DNA from: SZUA-254 sp031379665
GTDB lineage: Bacteria; Bacteroidota; Ignavibacteria; UBA10030; SZUA-254
Assembly: GCA_031379665.1 (NCBI GenBank)
Contig: JANNFI010000004.1
Location: 1-64,000, forward strand
DNA: 64,000 bases
Direction of reading: 5' to 3'
Below, in pieces: positions 17,993 to 26,622 of this stretch; position 1 is the first letter of the stretch, and each line of letters opens with the position of its first letter. The translations under genes were made by a program, and so were the position numbers. Below the pieces are notes generated by a model. It ran no database searches. It had not been told where the DNA came from and was given only the letters and a program-made list of their open reading frames with translations.

Positions 17993-19063
17993 GTGGCTGA
18001 CGCGAAACGTAGCTGGAACGTGGCCGTTGTTGGGGCCACCGGTCTGGTGGGACGAAAGATGCTCCAGGTCCTCGCCGAACGCAAGTTTCCCGCCGCATCG
18101 GTGAGGGCCCTCGCATCGGGCCGCTCGGCCGGCTCGACCGTGCCCTACGCCGGGAACGAAATCCCGGTCTCCGAACTGACCCGAGGAAGTTTTGCAGGAA
18201 TCGACATCGCGCTCTTTTCGGCAGGGGCGACCGTCAGCAGGGAATTCGCTCCGGCCGCCGTGGACGCCGGTGCGCTCGTGATCGACAACAGCAGTGCGTT
18301 CAGGATGGACGAGGGCATCCCGCTTGCGGTCCCCGAGGTGAACCCGGGCGTCATCGCCGGCTACAGGGGCATCATCGCCAATCCAAACTGCTCCACCATC
18401 CAGCTTGTCGTCATTCTCAAGCCGCTCCACGATCGGTGGAAGATCAGGAGGGTGGTGGTATCGACGTACCAGTCGGTGACGGGCGCCGGGAAGCGCGCCG
18501 TGAGCCAGCTTGAAGGCGAGATCTCCGGCCAGTCCGGTGTCGAGATGAAATTCCCCCACCGGATCGCGTACAACGCCCTGCCCCAGGTCGACGTCTTCGT
18601 CGAGGGCGGGCAGACCCGCGAGGAATTGAAAATGACGAACGAGACCAGGAAGATCATGGGCGATCCCTCGATCCTCCTTACCGCCACCTGCGTCCGAATC
18701 CCTACAACGGGCGGGCACAGCGAATCGGTCAACATCGAGTTTGAACGCCCGTTCGAGGTGTCCGAAGTTGCGGCGCTGCTGGCCCGATCGCCCGGCGTCA
18801 CGCTGCAGGACGACCCGGACAAGGGCATCTACCCGATGCCGATCTGGTCCGACGACACCGACGATGTGTTCGTCGGCAGGATCCGCCGCGATCCGACCGT
18901 TCCAAACGGGCTCAACCTCTGGATCGTCTCCGACAACCTCCGGAAAGGGGCGGCGACAAACGCCATCCAGATCGCTGAGTGCTGGATCGCCGGTCGGCAG
19001 ACCCCGGGCCGTGAACCGTCAATCCGCAAACCATCACATCACACAGAAAGGACAGCTCCATGA
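17993..19063 (+). CDS. asd: Aspartate-semialdehyde dehydrogenase
   Basis: 356 residues with a GTG start immediately after lysA. The N-terminal NADP fold is V-A-V-V-G-A-T-G-L-V-G, and the catalytic Cys133 lies in N-P-N-C-S-T-I-Q. It reduces aspartyl phosphate to the semialdehyde, the branch point to lysine/DAP, threonine and methionine. The last ~20 residues look weakly conserved. The stop overlaps the next ATG (ATGA), coupling it to a thioredoxin-fold gene with no obvious pathway link. Confidence 0.96.
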   Translation: MADAKRSWNVAVVGATGLVGRKMLQVLAERKFPAASVRALASGRSAGSTVPYAGNEIPVSELTRGSFAGIDIALFSAGATVSREFAPAAVDAGALVIDNSSAFRMDEGIPLAVPEVNPGVIAGYRGIIANPNCSTIQLVVILKPLHDRWKIRRVVVSTYQSVTGAGKRAVSQLEGEISGQSGVEMKFPHRIAYNALPQVDVFVEGGQTREELKMTNETRKIMGDPSILLTATCVRIPTTGGHSESVNIEFERPFEVSEVAALLARSPGVTLQDDPDKGIYPMPIWSDDTDDVFVGRIRRDPTVPNGLNLWIVSDNLRKGAATNAIQIAECWIAGRQTPGREPSIRKPSHHTERTAP

Positions 19064-19641
19064 AATCGCTCCTCGCCGTACTGCTGTTGACCGCCACACT
19101 CTCGCCCGCCGGCGAGCTCAAATCGCTGAAGGCCGGCGACGCCGTTCCCGCGTTTGCCCTGAAGAACTACGACGGGAAGGAAGTCACCCTCGAAGGGGTC
19201 CTCAAGGAGAACCAGTACGCCGTGGTGATGTTCATCGCCACACGCTGCCCGGTCTCGAACGCCTACAACACCCGCATGGCCGGCCTGGCCGCCGACTTCG
19301 CCGGAAAAAAAATCACCTTCGTCGGTATCAACTCGAACAAGAGCGAAACGGTCGATGAGATCCGCGACCACGCGAAGGAACATAAGTTCGGTTTCCCGGT
19401 CGTGAAGGATCCCAGCAACGTCATCGCCGACGCCTACGGCGCGATGGTGACCCCGGAAATCTTCGTGGTCGGCAAGGACATGAAGGTGGTCTACCACGGC
19501 CGCATCGACGACAGCAAGAAGGAAGGCGACGTGACGAAGAAGGACCTCTCCGAGGCCCTGACCGCGCTCCTCGCAGGGAAGGGAGTCTCGAAGGAGCAGC
19601 CGAAGGCCTTCGGTTGCACGATCAAACGGCTGGGCGAATAA
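19060..19641 (+). CDS. Secreted redoxin (AhpC/TSA-like) protein with a single active-site Cys
   Basis: 193 residues. Residues 1-17 form a short signal peptide, then an AhpC/TSA-type redoxin fold (A-V-V-M-F-I-A-T-R-C-P-V-S-N-A-Y). The active site is C-P-V-S, with serine where thioredoxins have the second cysteine; the other cysteine is near the C-terminus (F-G-C-T-I-K). This pattern is common in exported Bacteroidota redoxins and suggests peroxide- or thiol-reactive chemistry rather than classic disulfide exchange. An AAAGGA ribosome site precedes the start, which overlaps asd by 4 nt. Physiological substrate unknown. Confidence 0.85.
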   Translation: MKSLLAVLLLTATLSPAGELKSLKAGDAVPAFALKNYDGKEVTLEGVLKENQYAVVMFIATRCPVSNAYNTRMAGLAADFAGKKITFVGINSNKSETVDEIRDHAKEHKFGFPVVKDPSNVIADAYGAMVTPEIFVVGKDMKVVYHGRIDDSKKEGDVTKKDLSEALTALLAGKGVSKEQPKAFGCTIKRLGE

Positions 19642-19649
19642 TCCGCAGG

Positions 19650-20174
19650 ATGCGGACGGGCGCCGCGCTCATCGCAGGGCTGGCGGGAGCGATCGCCGTC
19701 GCCGGCGTGCTGGCGTTCGCGGGATGCTCCGGAAGGGCGGCGGTCGAACCGGTGACGGCCATCCAGGTCGATTCGCTCCTCAGATCATCGGAGGCGAAGG
19801 TCATCCTGCTGAACGTGTGGGCGACCTGGTGTCAACCCTGCCTCGACGAAATGCCCGCGATTGTGAAGCTCCGCGCGGAGTTCAACCACCGAGACCTCGA
19901 GGTTATCCTGCTCTCGGCTGACGACCTCTCTGAGCGGGACAGCGCCGTGGTCCCGTTCCTCGGCAGGGTGGGGGTGGACTTCCCCACGTATATCTTCGCG
20001 CAGATGCCAGGTGATGGGCAGGATGCGCTCATCCGGTCGCTCGACCCCGAGTGGTCGGGCGCCCTCCCGGCGACGTTTCTCACGGTGCGCGGATCCGGCA
20101 CGACACGGACCCTCGTCGGTGAGCGGTCCTATGAGGTCTTGAAGCGGGAAGTGGAGGTCCTCCTCCCCGAATGA
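19650..20174 (+). CDS. TlpA-like thioredoxin lipoprotein
   Basis: 174 residues from ATG 19650; a TTG at 19614 would add 12 residues overlapping the previous gene. A hydrophobic signal ends in L-A-F-A-G-C-S-G, an acceptable lipobox, so it is probably tethered to a membrane on the periplasmic side. The thioredoxin fold has active site W-C-Q-P-C after N-V-W-A-T and a cis-proline region L-P-A-T-F. TlpA-type proteins reduce disulfides in the envelope, for example during cytochrome c maturation; the partner here is unknown. It forms a pair with the preceding redoxin. Confidence 0.87.
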   Translation: MRTGAALIAGLAGAIAVAGVLAFAGCSGRAAVEPVTAIQVDSLLRSSEAKVILLNVWATWCQPCLDEMPAIVKLRAEFNHRDLEVILLSADDLSERDSAVVPFLGRVGVDFPTYIFAQMPGDGQDALIRSLDPEWSGALPATFLTVRGSGTTRTLVGERSYEVLKREVEVLLPE

Positions 20175-20193
20175 AACTGACATCCGACAACGC

Positions 20194-22023
20194 ATGAAAA
20201 CCGATTTTCGCCGCAGGCTCCAGGAAGGCCCGATCGTCTGTGATGGCGCAATGGGCACGGTCCTCGAGCTCTACGGACACAACAGCATCCCGCACGAGAT
20301 GGAAAACCTCCGGAACCCCTCCGTCGTCGAAGGGATCCACCGGGAGTACATCGATGCGGGTTCGGAGATCATCGAGACCAACACGTTCTCCGCCAACCGG
20401 CTCCGGCTCGCGCAATTCCACCTCGAGGATAAAACGCGCGAACTCAACCTCGCGGGCGTTGAAATCGCCCGGCGCGCGGCGGGGGACAGTGTGTACGTCG
20501 CCGGCTCGGTGGGGCCGACCGGAATGCTCCTCGAACCAATCGGCAAGGTGAAGCGCGCCAAGGCGAGGGACGCGTTCAGGGAGCAGATAGAAATCCTGCT
20601 CGAGGCCGGAGTCGACCTGCTGATGCTCGAGACCTTCGTCAGCGTCCAGGAGCTCGATGAGGCGCTGCAGGCGGCGCGAGGGCTCACCGATATCCCGATC
20701 GTGGCGCAGAAGGCCTTCGCCGAGGACGGCGCGATTCTGAGCGGAACGTACCCCGTCCAGGTGATCGAACACCTCATCGAACAGGGAGCCGACATCGTGG
20801 GGGCGAATTGCACGGTCGGACCGCAGCGGATGTTCGGCATTATCAAAAACCTCCACAAGGACGGGGTGGTGCTCATCGCTCAACCGGCTGCGGGCATCCC
20901 GACGCTGATGGACGGCCGCTCGATCTACCATACGACGCCCCAGTACCTCGCCGCGTACGCGAAGGAACTGGTGGCATCGGGAGTGACGATCGTCGGGGCC
21001 TGCTGCGGTTCGACACCGGAGCACATCCGGGCGATCGCCGAAGCCGTGCGGGGGATGGCCGTAGGGAAGCAGGCTCCGGCAGCAGAATCGAAACCCCGGA
21101 TTGAAATCCACTCCGGACCCGAACGGCGGTATTTCAGCGGCGACTCACGCTGGTCGAAATTCGCCAGGAACGCCGGGAAAAAGCTCCTCACCACGGTCGA
21201 GCTGGACATCCCCCGGGGCATCGACATCAGCGCCGTGCTCGAGGGGGCGCAGTTTTGCTATGAACGGAAGATCGACGCCGTGAACATCACCGAGGGGGCC
21301 AGGGCGAGGTTGAGGATGAGTTCGATCGCCATTTCGGCCCAGATCGAGCAGCGCGTCGGCATCGAGACCATCACCCACAGGACCGCGCGCGACCACAACC
21401 TGATCGGCGTCCAATCGGAAATCCTCGGGGCGCACGCGCTCGGCATCAGAAACATCCTCTGTATCACCGGCGACCCCGCGGGAATCGGGGATTACCCTCA
21501 CGCGACTTCGGTCTACGACGTGGATTCGATCGGCCTGATCCGGGCCGTCAAGGCGATGAACAACGGGACCGACGTGATGGGAAATCCGATCGGCGAGCCG
21601 ACGTCGTTCTTCATTGCCTGCGCGGCCAACCCGTCGGCGGACGACATGGACCGCGAGGTCGAGAAGCTCGAGGGGAAGGTGGAGGCGGGGGCCGACATCT
21701 TCTTCACCCAGCCGGTCTTCGAGATGCAGACGCTCGAACGTTTCCTGAAGCGCATCGAGCACCTCAAGACAGGGGTGATGGTCGGTATCATTCCGCTGCG
21801 CAGCCACCGTCACGCCGACTTCCTCCACAACGAGGTTCCCGGCATGCGGATACCGGAGAAGATCAGGGAAACGATCCGCGGCGCCGGCGATTCCGCCGCA
21901 AAGGCGGGGATCCGCATCTCGATGGATTTCATCAAGGAGGCGAAGGGCGCGGTCTCCGGGCTCTACCTGATGCCGCCGTTCCAGAAATACCACATCATCG
22001 ACGACCTCCTGAGCGTGCTGTAA
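20194..22023 (+). CDS. Bifunctional homocysteine S-methyltransferase / methylenetetrahydrofolate reductase
   Basis: 609 residues, two enzymes in one chain. Residues ~1-295 are a homocysteine methyltransferase barrel whose zinc cysteines are Cys206 (G-A-N-C-T-V-G) and Cys270/271 (G-A-C-C-G-S-T). Residues ~315-609 are a MetF-type methylenetetrahydrofolate reductase (L-C-I-T-G-D-P, F-F-I-A-C-A-A-N-P, F-F-T-Q-P-V-F). The same fusion is known from YitJ-type proteins of Bacillus. It should make methyl-THF and/or methylate homocysteine, linking to MetK and AhcY elsewhere in the window. Which methyl donor feeds the first domain is not evident from sequence. No clear ribosome site and no riboswitch seen. 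Confidence 0.93.
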   Translation: MKTDFRRRLQEGPIVCDGAMGTVLELYGHNSIPHEMENLRNPSVVEGIHREYIDAGSEIIETNTFSANRLRLAQFHLEDKTRELNLAGVEIARRAAGDSVYVAGSVGPTGMLLEPIGKVKRAKARDAFREQIEILLEAGVDLLMLETFVSVQELDEALQAARGLTDIPIVAQKAFAEDGAILSGTYPVQVIEHLIEQGADIVGANCTVGPQRMFGIIKNLHKDGVVLIAQPAAGIPTLMDGRSIYHTTPQYLAAYAKELVASGVTIVGACCGSTPEHIRAIAEAVRGMAVGKQAPAAESKPRIEIHSGPERRYFSGDSRWSKFARNAGKKLLTTVELDIPRGIDISAVLEGAQFCYERKIDAVNITEGARARLRMSSIAISAQIEQRVGIETITHRTARDHNLIGVQSEILGAHALGIRNILCITGDPAGIGDYPHATSVYDVDSIGLIRAVKAMNNGTDVMGNPIGEPTSFFIACAANPSADDMDREVEKLEGKVEAGADIFFTQPVFEMQTLERFLKRIEHLKTGVMVGIIPLRSHRHADFLHNEVPGMRIPEKIRETIRGAGDSAAKAGIRISMDFIKEAKGAVSGLYLMPPFQKYHIIDDLLSVL

Positions 22024-22029
22024 CCAGCC

Positions 22030-22671
22030 ATGCCGAGTGTGAAGCGCTCCATCGCATCGATCGTCTCGACCTGCCGCGCCCTGGCCGCGGAGGGTTTCGT
22101 CGTGGCGACGGAGGGAAACGTGAGCGTCCGCCTCGCCTCCGGGGACATCCTGGTCACCGGGACCCGGGTCACCAAGCGGACCATCACTGGCGCGGGCGTG
22201 GTACGGCTTTCCCCGGACGGGAACCGCCGCTCCGGCTCCGTCGCCCCGTCCTCGGAGGCGCGGCTCCATTTGTTCATCTATTCGAAGCGGAAAGACGTCC
22301 ACGCGATCGTCCACGCCCACCCGCCCTACTGTACCGCCTTCGCCGTCGCCCGGAAGCCGCTCGCGGTGGCCGCCATCCCCGAGGTCGTCGTCGAGTTCGG
22401 GACGATCCCGCTCGTCCCCTTCGCGGTCCCATCCACCGGTAAGCTTTCGAAGGCGATCGCGCCGTTCGTATCCCGTTGCGACTTCTTCCTGCTGGCGAAC
22501 CACGGCGTCGTGGCCTGCGGCCGCGACATCGCTGAGGCGTTCGAAAAAATCGAGCGGGCCGAGCATGCGGCAAAGATCATCCTCCTCTCGAGGTTGCTCG
22601 GGGGGGAACGGAAGCTGGCGCCGGGCGAGCTCCGGGAGTTGCGCACGATCGCACGACGCAGGAAAAGGTGA
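22030..22671 (+). CDS. Class II aldolase/adducin-family protein
   Basis: 213 residues, one class II aldolase/adducin domain as in L-fuculose-1-phosphate aldolase or 5-methylthioribulose-1-phosphate dehydratase. Zinc ligands are suggested by H-A-H-P-P-Y-C and the later N-H-G-V-V-A-C-G, and T-E-G-N-V-S-V-R matches the substrate loop near the N-terminus. Position directly after a methionine-cycle enzyme hints at methionine salvage or deoxy-sugar metabolism, but the substrate cannot be decided. It starts 7 nt after the preceding stop. Confidence 0.85.
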   Translation: MPSVKRSIASIVSTCRALAAEGFVVATEGNVSVRLASGDILVTGTRVTKRTITGAGVVRLSPDGNRRSGSVAPSSEARLHLFIYSKRKDVHAIVHAHPPYCTAFAVARKPLAVAAIPEVVVEFGTIPLVPFAVPSTGKLSKAIAPFVSRCDFFLLANHGVVACGRDIAEAFEKIERAEHAAKIILLSRLLGGERKLAPGELRELRTIARRRKR

Positions 22672-22678
22672 CCTGAAA

Positions 22679-23833
22679 ATGACAACGCGTGGAAAGATAC
22701 GGGCGGGGAAGAAAATCAGGGTCGGCGTCCTCTTCGGCGGCCGGTCGGTCGAGCACGACGTGTCGGTCGTCTCGGCGATCTCCGTGATGGAGGCTCTCGA
22801 CCGGCGGCGGTTCGAAGTTGTCCCGATCGGCATTACGCAGGATGGGATGTGGCTCCACGGAAAGGATGTGGTGCGCTATCTCCAAACCCGAACGGGAGGC
22901 GGCCACCTCCGTGGTGCGACCCTCCTGCCGGACCCGACGGTACGTTGGCTCGCGGGGAAGGATGGCGCGCTCATCCCCAGGCCCGACGTGATTTTTCCCG
23001 TACTCCACGGCTCGTACGGCGAGGACGGGACAATTCAAGGCCTCTTCGAGCTGGCCGGGATTCCGTACGTTGGTGCGGGGGTGATCGGTTCGGCGATCGG
23101 GATGGATAAGATCGTCACGAAACTCATCTGGCAGGAGGCAGGCCTCCCGGTCCTCCCGTTCGTCGCGCTCAGGCGCCACGAATACATCGCGGGGAGGGAG
23201 AAGGCCTTACGCTCCGCCGCACGGTCCCTCGGTTACCCCCTGTTCGTGAAGCCGGCGAACTCCGGTTCGAGCATCGGTACCAGCAAGGCGACTGACGCGG
23301 CCGGGCTCCGCGCCGCCGCCGACCTGGCCTTCCGGTACGATACGCGCATCCTGATCGAACAGGGTATAGACCGCGCGCGGGAGATCGAAGTCGCCGTTCT
23401 CGGCAACGAATTCCCCGAGGCCTCTGTGCCGGGCGAAATCGTCCCGTCGAACGAATTCTACGATTACGACGCTAAGTACGTTGACGGGAAATCGACCTCG
23501 CATATTCCGGCCCAGCTGCCACCCCGGATCCTGAAGACCATCAGGACGGTGGCGGCGAAGGCGTACACCGCCATCGGATGCGAAGGGATGGCCAGGGTCG
23601 ATTTCCTGCTCCACCCCCGGACGCTCAGAATCGCGCTCAGTGAGGTGAACACGATCCCCGGTTTCACCTCGATCAGTATGTATCCAAAGCTGTGGGAGGC
23701 GACCGGCCTGCCCTACGGCAGGCTCCTGGAGCGGCTCATCGGCCTCGCACTGGAACGGCATTCCCGGAAAGGGAAGCTCCTGACCGCCTATTCCCCCAAA
23801 AAGAAGTGGTATCGCGGGGGCAGGGGAGTTTGA
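22679..23833 (+). CDS. ddl: D-alanine--D-alanine ligase
   Basis: 384 residues from ATG 22679, preceded by GGAAAAGGTG; an in-frame extension to 22565 overlaps the aldolase gene and has no family sequence. ATP-grasp fold with N-terminal V-G-V-L-F-G-G-R-S-V-E-H-D-V-S, the glycine-rich loop N-S-G-S-S-I-G-T-S and the metal/substrate motif E-V-N-T-I-P-G-F-T. It joins two D-alanines for peptidoglycan in the cytoplasm. Slightly longer than E. coli DdlB, within the range of VanA-type/DdlA proteins. Together with lysA it supports a DAP-type peptidoglycan. Confidence 0.96.
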   Translation: MTTRGKIRAGKKIRVGVLFGGRSVEHDVSVVSAISVMEALDRRRFEVVPIGITQDGMWLHGKDVVRYLQTRTGGGHLRGATLLPDPTVRWLAGKDGALIPRPDVIFPVLHGSYGEDGTIQGLFELAGIPYVGAGVIGSAIGMDKIVTKLIWQEAGLPVLPFVALRRHEYIAGREKALRSAARSLGYPLFVKPANSGSSIGTSKATDAAGLRAAADLAFRYDTRILIEQGIDRAREIEVAVLGNEFPEASVPGEIVPSNEFYDYDAKYVDGKSTSHIPAQLPPRILKTIRTVAAKAYTAIGCEGMARVDFLLHPRTLRIALSEVNTIPGFTSISMYPKLWEATGLPYGRLLERLIGLALERHSRKGKLLTAYSPKKKWYRGGRGV

Positions 23834-23859
23834 AAATCGATTGAAATCTCTTACATTTG
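23829..23859 (+). promoter_or_regulatory. Consensus promoter for the FtsB/DivIC-like gene
   Basis: TTTG at 23829-23832, 19-nt spacer, TACATTTG at 23852-23859: an exact match to the Bacteroidota TTTG/TAnnTTTG pattern. It overlaps the end of ddl. The ATG at 23864 is four bases further on and no ribosome site fits, predicting a leaderless message. Confidence 0.6.
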
Positions 23860-23863
23860 CACG

Positions 23864-24202
23864 ATGGACACACAATATCTCAGAAAATACCGTCCCACGC
23901 TGAAGTTCTCGCCCAGGAAGATCTTCGGCAACAAGTCCCTCGTCGTCTTCCTCCTGGTCGGCATCCCCGTCCTCTCGTTCATCACCTTCAGCCCGAGGGG
24001 TCTCCTGACGCGGATGAGCCTCGAGTCGAAGAAGGCGGAGCTCTCGGCCTCGGTCGCTGCGGCCGAATCGGAACAGGCCCGCTTGCTGAAGGAGTCACGC
24101 GCGCTCGACCACGACCTCGCCGTCATCGAGAAAATCGCGCGGGAGAAGCACGGGATGATCATCCGGGGCGAAACCGTGTACAAAGTGAAAAAAGTGCAGT
24201 GA
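23864..24202 (+). CDS. FtsB/DivIC-like septum formation initiator
   Basis: 112 residues: a basic N-terminus, one membrane helix (~28-44), then a coiled coil rich in A/E/L/S (~50-85) and a short conserved tail (I-E-K-I-A-R-E-K-H-G-M-I-I-R-G-E). This is the FtsB/DivIC plan, a bitopic divisome protein that pairs with FtsL and FtsQ. The tail R-E-K-H/Y-G-M resembles the family's conserved end. Small size and low complexity make homology calls weak, but topology and tail agree. Confidence 0.8.
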   Translation: MDTQYLRKYRPTLKFSPRKIFGNKSLVVFLLVGIPVLSFITFSPRGLLTRMSLESKKAELSASVAAAESEQARLLKESRALDHDLAVIEKIAREKHGMIIRGETVYKVKKVQ

Positions 24203-24256
24203 TACCCGGGTGACCCCCCGTAGCCCGGTGTGCCCCCAACCCGATCACCCACCGTC

Positions 24257-25657
24257 ATGGCGCCCGAGCGATCCCGGAGTCCACCCTACGCGGAGTCCGG
24301 GTTGACTCCGGTGGACCTCTTCGAGTCTGACACCCGCGATCCGCAACCGTCGGCAGGTATGGCCCGTGTCCCCCTCGCCGAACGGGCACGGCCGGCAACC
24401 ATCGATCGATTCGCCGGCCAGCGGCACCTGCTCGGGGAGGGGAAGGCCCTCAGGATCTTCCTCGAACGCGGGACGATACCCTCGATGGTCTTCTGGGGCC
24501 CCCCGGGGTGCGGTAAAACCACGCTCGCCAGGCTGATCAGCGCGAAGATTCACGCGGACTTCCACCAGCTCAACGCCGTCTCCTCCGGAGTCCAGGACCT
24601 CAGGAAGGTGATCGAGCGCGCGGTCCTCGCAAGGAAAATGCGGCGCGCGACCATCCTTTTCATCGACGAAATTCATCGCTTCAACAAGGCCCAGCAAGAC
24701 TCGCTCCTCCACAGCGTCGAGGACGGGACGCTCACGCTGATCGGTGCCACGACGGAGAACCCATCGTTCGAGGTCATTGCCCCGCTCCTCTCACGCTGCA
24801 GGGTGCTCACCCTCGAGCCGCTCACGGTTGAGGATCTCGGGGGTATTCTCGATTCCGTCCTCTCCGACCCGGGTCTTCTGGGAGATCGGAAGGTCCGGAT
24901 CGCCGACGCCGACCGCGAGCTCCTCTACGCCCTCTCATCGGGGGATGCCCGGCAGATGCTGAACGGCCTGGAGGCCGCGATATCCCTCGGCGCTGCTGTT
25001 GGGAACGCCCCGGAAGATCCACCGGTCGATATCAGCGCGGAATTGCTCCGTGAGGCCTTCCAGACGCGGGCCCTTCGATACGACAAGGGGGGGGAGGAAC
25101 ATTACAACATCATTTCGGCGTTCATCAAGAGCGTACGCGGCTCGGACCCGGACGCCGCCCTGTACTGGCTCGCCAGGATGATCGCCTCGGGAGAAGACGC
25201 AAAATTCATCGCCAGGAGAATGATCGTCCTGGCGTCGGAAGACATCGGCAACGCCGACCCGGACGCGCTCGCCCTGGCGACCGCCTGTTTTGCAGCCGTC
25301 GATTTCATCGGCATGCCGGAATCCAGGATCGTGCTGGCACAGACGACGGCGTACCTCGCGGCTGCGCCGAAGAGCAACTCCGCCATCCGTGCGATCGACG
25401 CTGCGCTGGCCGACGTGCGCAGCCTGCCGCCGGCGGCGGTCCCGCTCCACCTGCGCAATGCTCCGACGGCCCTGATGAAGGCGCTCGAGTACGGGACGGG
25501 CTACCAGTACCCCCACGACGCTGCGGGGAACTTCATTGTCCAGCAATACCTGCCGGAAGCGTTGGCCGGGAAACGATATTACCTTCCGTCCGTGAACGGG
25601 AAAGAGTCGGAGATCGGTATGCGCCTCGACGAGCTCTGGAGGAGAAAAGCACGATGA
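24257..25657 (+). CDS. rarA: Replication-associated recombination protein RarA (MgsA)
   Basis: AAA+ ATPase of 466 residues from ATG 24257. Alternative starts are GTG 24230 or GTG 24311; the latter would open with V-D-L-F, close to the usual family N-terminus. Walker A is G-P-P-G-C-G-K-T-T, Walker B I-L-F-I-D-E-I-H-R-F-N-K. A clamp-loader-like sensor follows (G-A-T-T-E-N-P-S-F-E), and the C-terminal MgsA tetramerisation domain has the run A-L-Y-W-L-A-R-M and A-S-E-D-I-G-N-A-D-P. RarA acts at stalled replication forks. ATGA overlap with the ROK gene. Confidence 0.94.
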   Translation: MAPERSRSPPYAESGLTPVDLFESDTRDPQPSAGMARVPLAERARPATIDRFAGQRHLLGEGKALRIFLERGTIPSMVFWGPPGCGKTTLARLISAKIHADFHQLNAVSSGVQDLRKVIERAVLARKMRRATILFIDEIHRFNKAQQDSLLHSVEDGTLTLIGATTENPSFEVIAPLLSRCRVLTLEPLTVEDLGGILDSVLSDPGLLGDRKVRIADADRELLYALSSGDARQMLNGLEAAISLGAAVGNAPEDPPVDISAELLREAFQTRALRYDKGGEEHYNIISAFIKSVRGSDPDAALYWLARMIASGEDAKFIARRMIVLASEDIGNADPDALALATACFAAVDFIGMPESRIVLAQTTAYLAAAPKSNSAIRAIDAALADVRSLPPAAVPLHLRNAPTALMKALEYGTGYQYPHDAAGNFIVQQYLPEALAGKRYYLPSVNGKESEIGMRLDELWRRKAR

Positions 25658-26622
25658 GCACGAACCCGCCATATGCGATCGGTCTCGACATCGGCGGCAC
25701 GAGCATCAAAGCCGGCCGGGTTGCCGCGGGAGGTGAAGTCACCGGTCAGGCCGTTTTCCCGACGCTCGCGGACCGCGGGCCCGACGCCGTTCTGGCGCAG
25801 GCTGCGTTGGCGATCGCGAAGGTCGCGGACGGGGCAGGGGCCGCAACCTGCGCCGGTATCGGGATCGGCATCCCGGGCATCGTCTCGGCCTCTGACGGCC
25901 TCGTCCGGTATCCGCCAAATTTCGCCCACTGGGGTGACGTCGATGTAACCGGTTTCCTGCACCGGAAGACCGGCCTCCGGGTCGTCACCGAAAACGATGC
26001 CAACTGTGCCGCGCTCGCCGAGGCGAGGTTCGGCGCCGGCGCCAGGCACCGGAATTTCATCTTCGTCATCTGGGGGACGGGAGTGGGTGGGGGAATCATC
26101 ATCGACGGGGCAATCTTCAAAGGCCCCGGGGGCGGGGCAGGGGAGATCGGCCACGTCTCGATCGACCGGAACGGCCCCGAATGCAGGTGCGGCAACCGCG
26201 GCTGCGTCGAGAGTTATATCGGCCAGCGATACCTGTCGATGCGCGTGGCCGCGATCCTCGAGGGGGAACGCCCCTCTGGCCGGGGCTCCGCCATCCTCGA
26301 CCTCGCCGGGGGCGATCCCGCGCGAATCGAACCGGAGACGCTCTCCAGGGCTGCCGAAGCGGGCGATCCGTTCGCCCGCGATATCCTGAGCGAGGCCGGA
26401 GCGATGCTCGGTGTTGCACTTTCGACCGTGGCGAACATCCTGGACGTCACGACAGCGATCGTCGGGGGCGGGGTTTCGGCGGCACCCGACTTCGTCCTTC
26501 GCGCCGTGGCCGATGAGATGAGGTCGAGGGTCCTTCGACCGCACCGGGATTCCGTCGTCGTGGAGCGGGCGTTACTCGGCAACCAGGCGGGGATCGTCGG
26601 TGCGGCCTCTCTCGTCCTCTAA
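25654..26622 (+). CDS. ROK-family sugar kinase (glucokinase-like)
   Basis: 322 residues. The ATP phosphate loop is L-D-I-G-G-T-S-I-K-A near the N-terminus, N-D-A-N-C-A-A-L-A-E holds the substrate-site region, and the ROK zinc motif is C-R-C-G-N-R-G-C-V-E. There is no N-terminal DNA-binding domain, so it is a kinase rather than a ROK repressor. Glucose, N-acetylglucosamine, mannose or N-acetylmannosamine are possible substrates. Coupled to rarA by ATGA. Confidence 0.9.
   Translation: MSTNPPYAIGLDIGGTSIKAGRVAAGGEVTGQAVFPTLADRGPDAVLAQAALAIAKVADGAGAATCAGIGIGIPGIVSASDGLVRYPPNFAHWGDVDVTGFLHRKTGLRVVTENDANCAALAEARFGAGARHRNFIFVIWGTGVGGGIIIDGAIFKGPGGGAGEIGHVSIDRNGPECRCGNRGCVESYIGQRYLSMRVAAILEGERPSGRGSAILDLAGGDPARIEPETLSRAAEAGDPFARDILSEAGAMLGVALSTVANILDVTTAIVGGGVSAAPDFVLRAVADEMRSRVLRPHRDSVVVERALLGNQAGIVGAASLVL

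Noticed and set aside
21145..22833. Long minus-strand open frame opposite the HMT/MTHFR and aldolase genes
   Set aside because: Spans two well-supported plus-strand genes; no domain recognisable.
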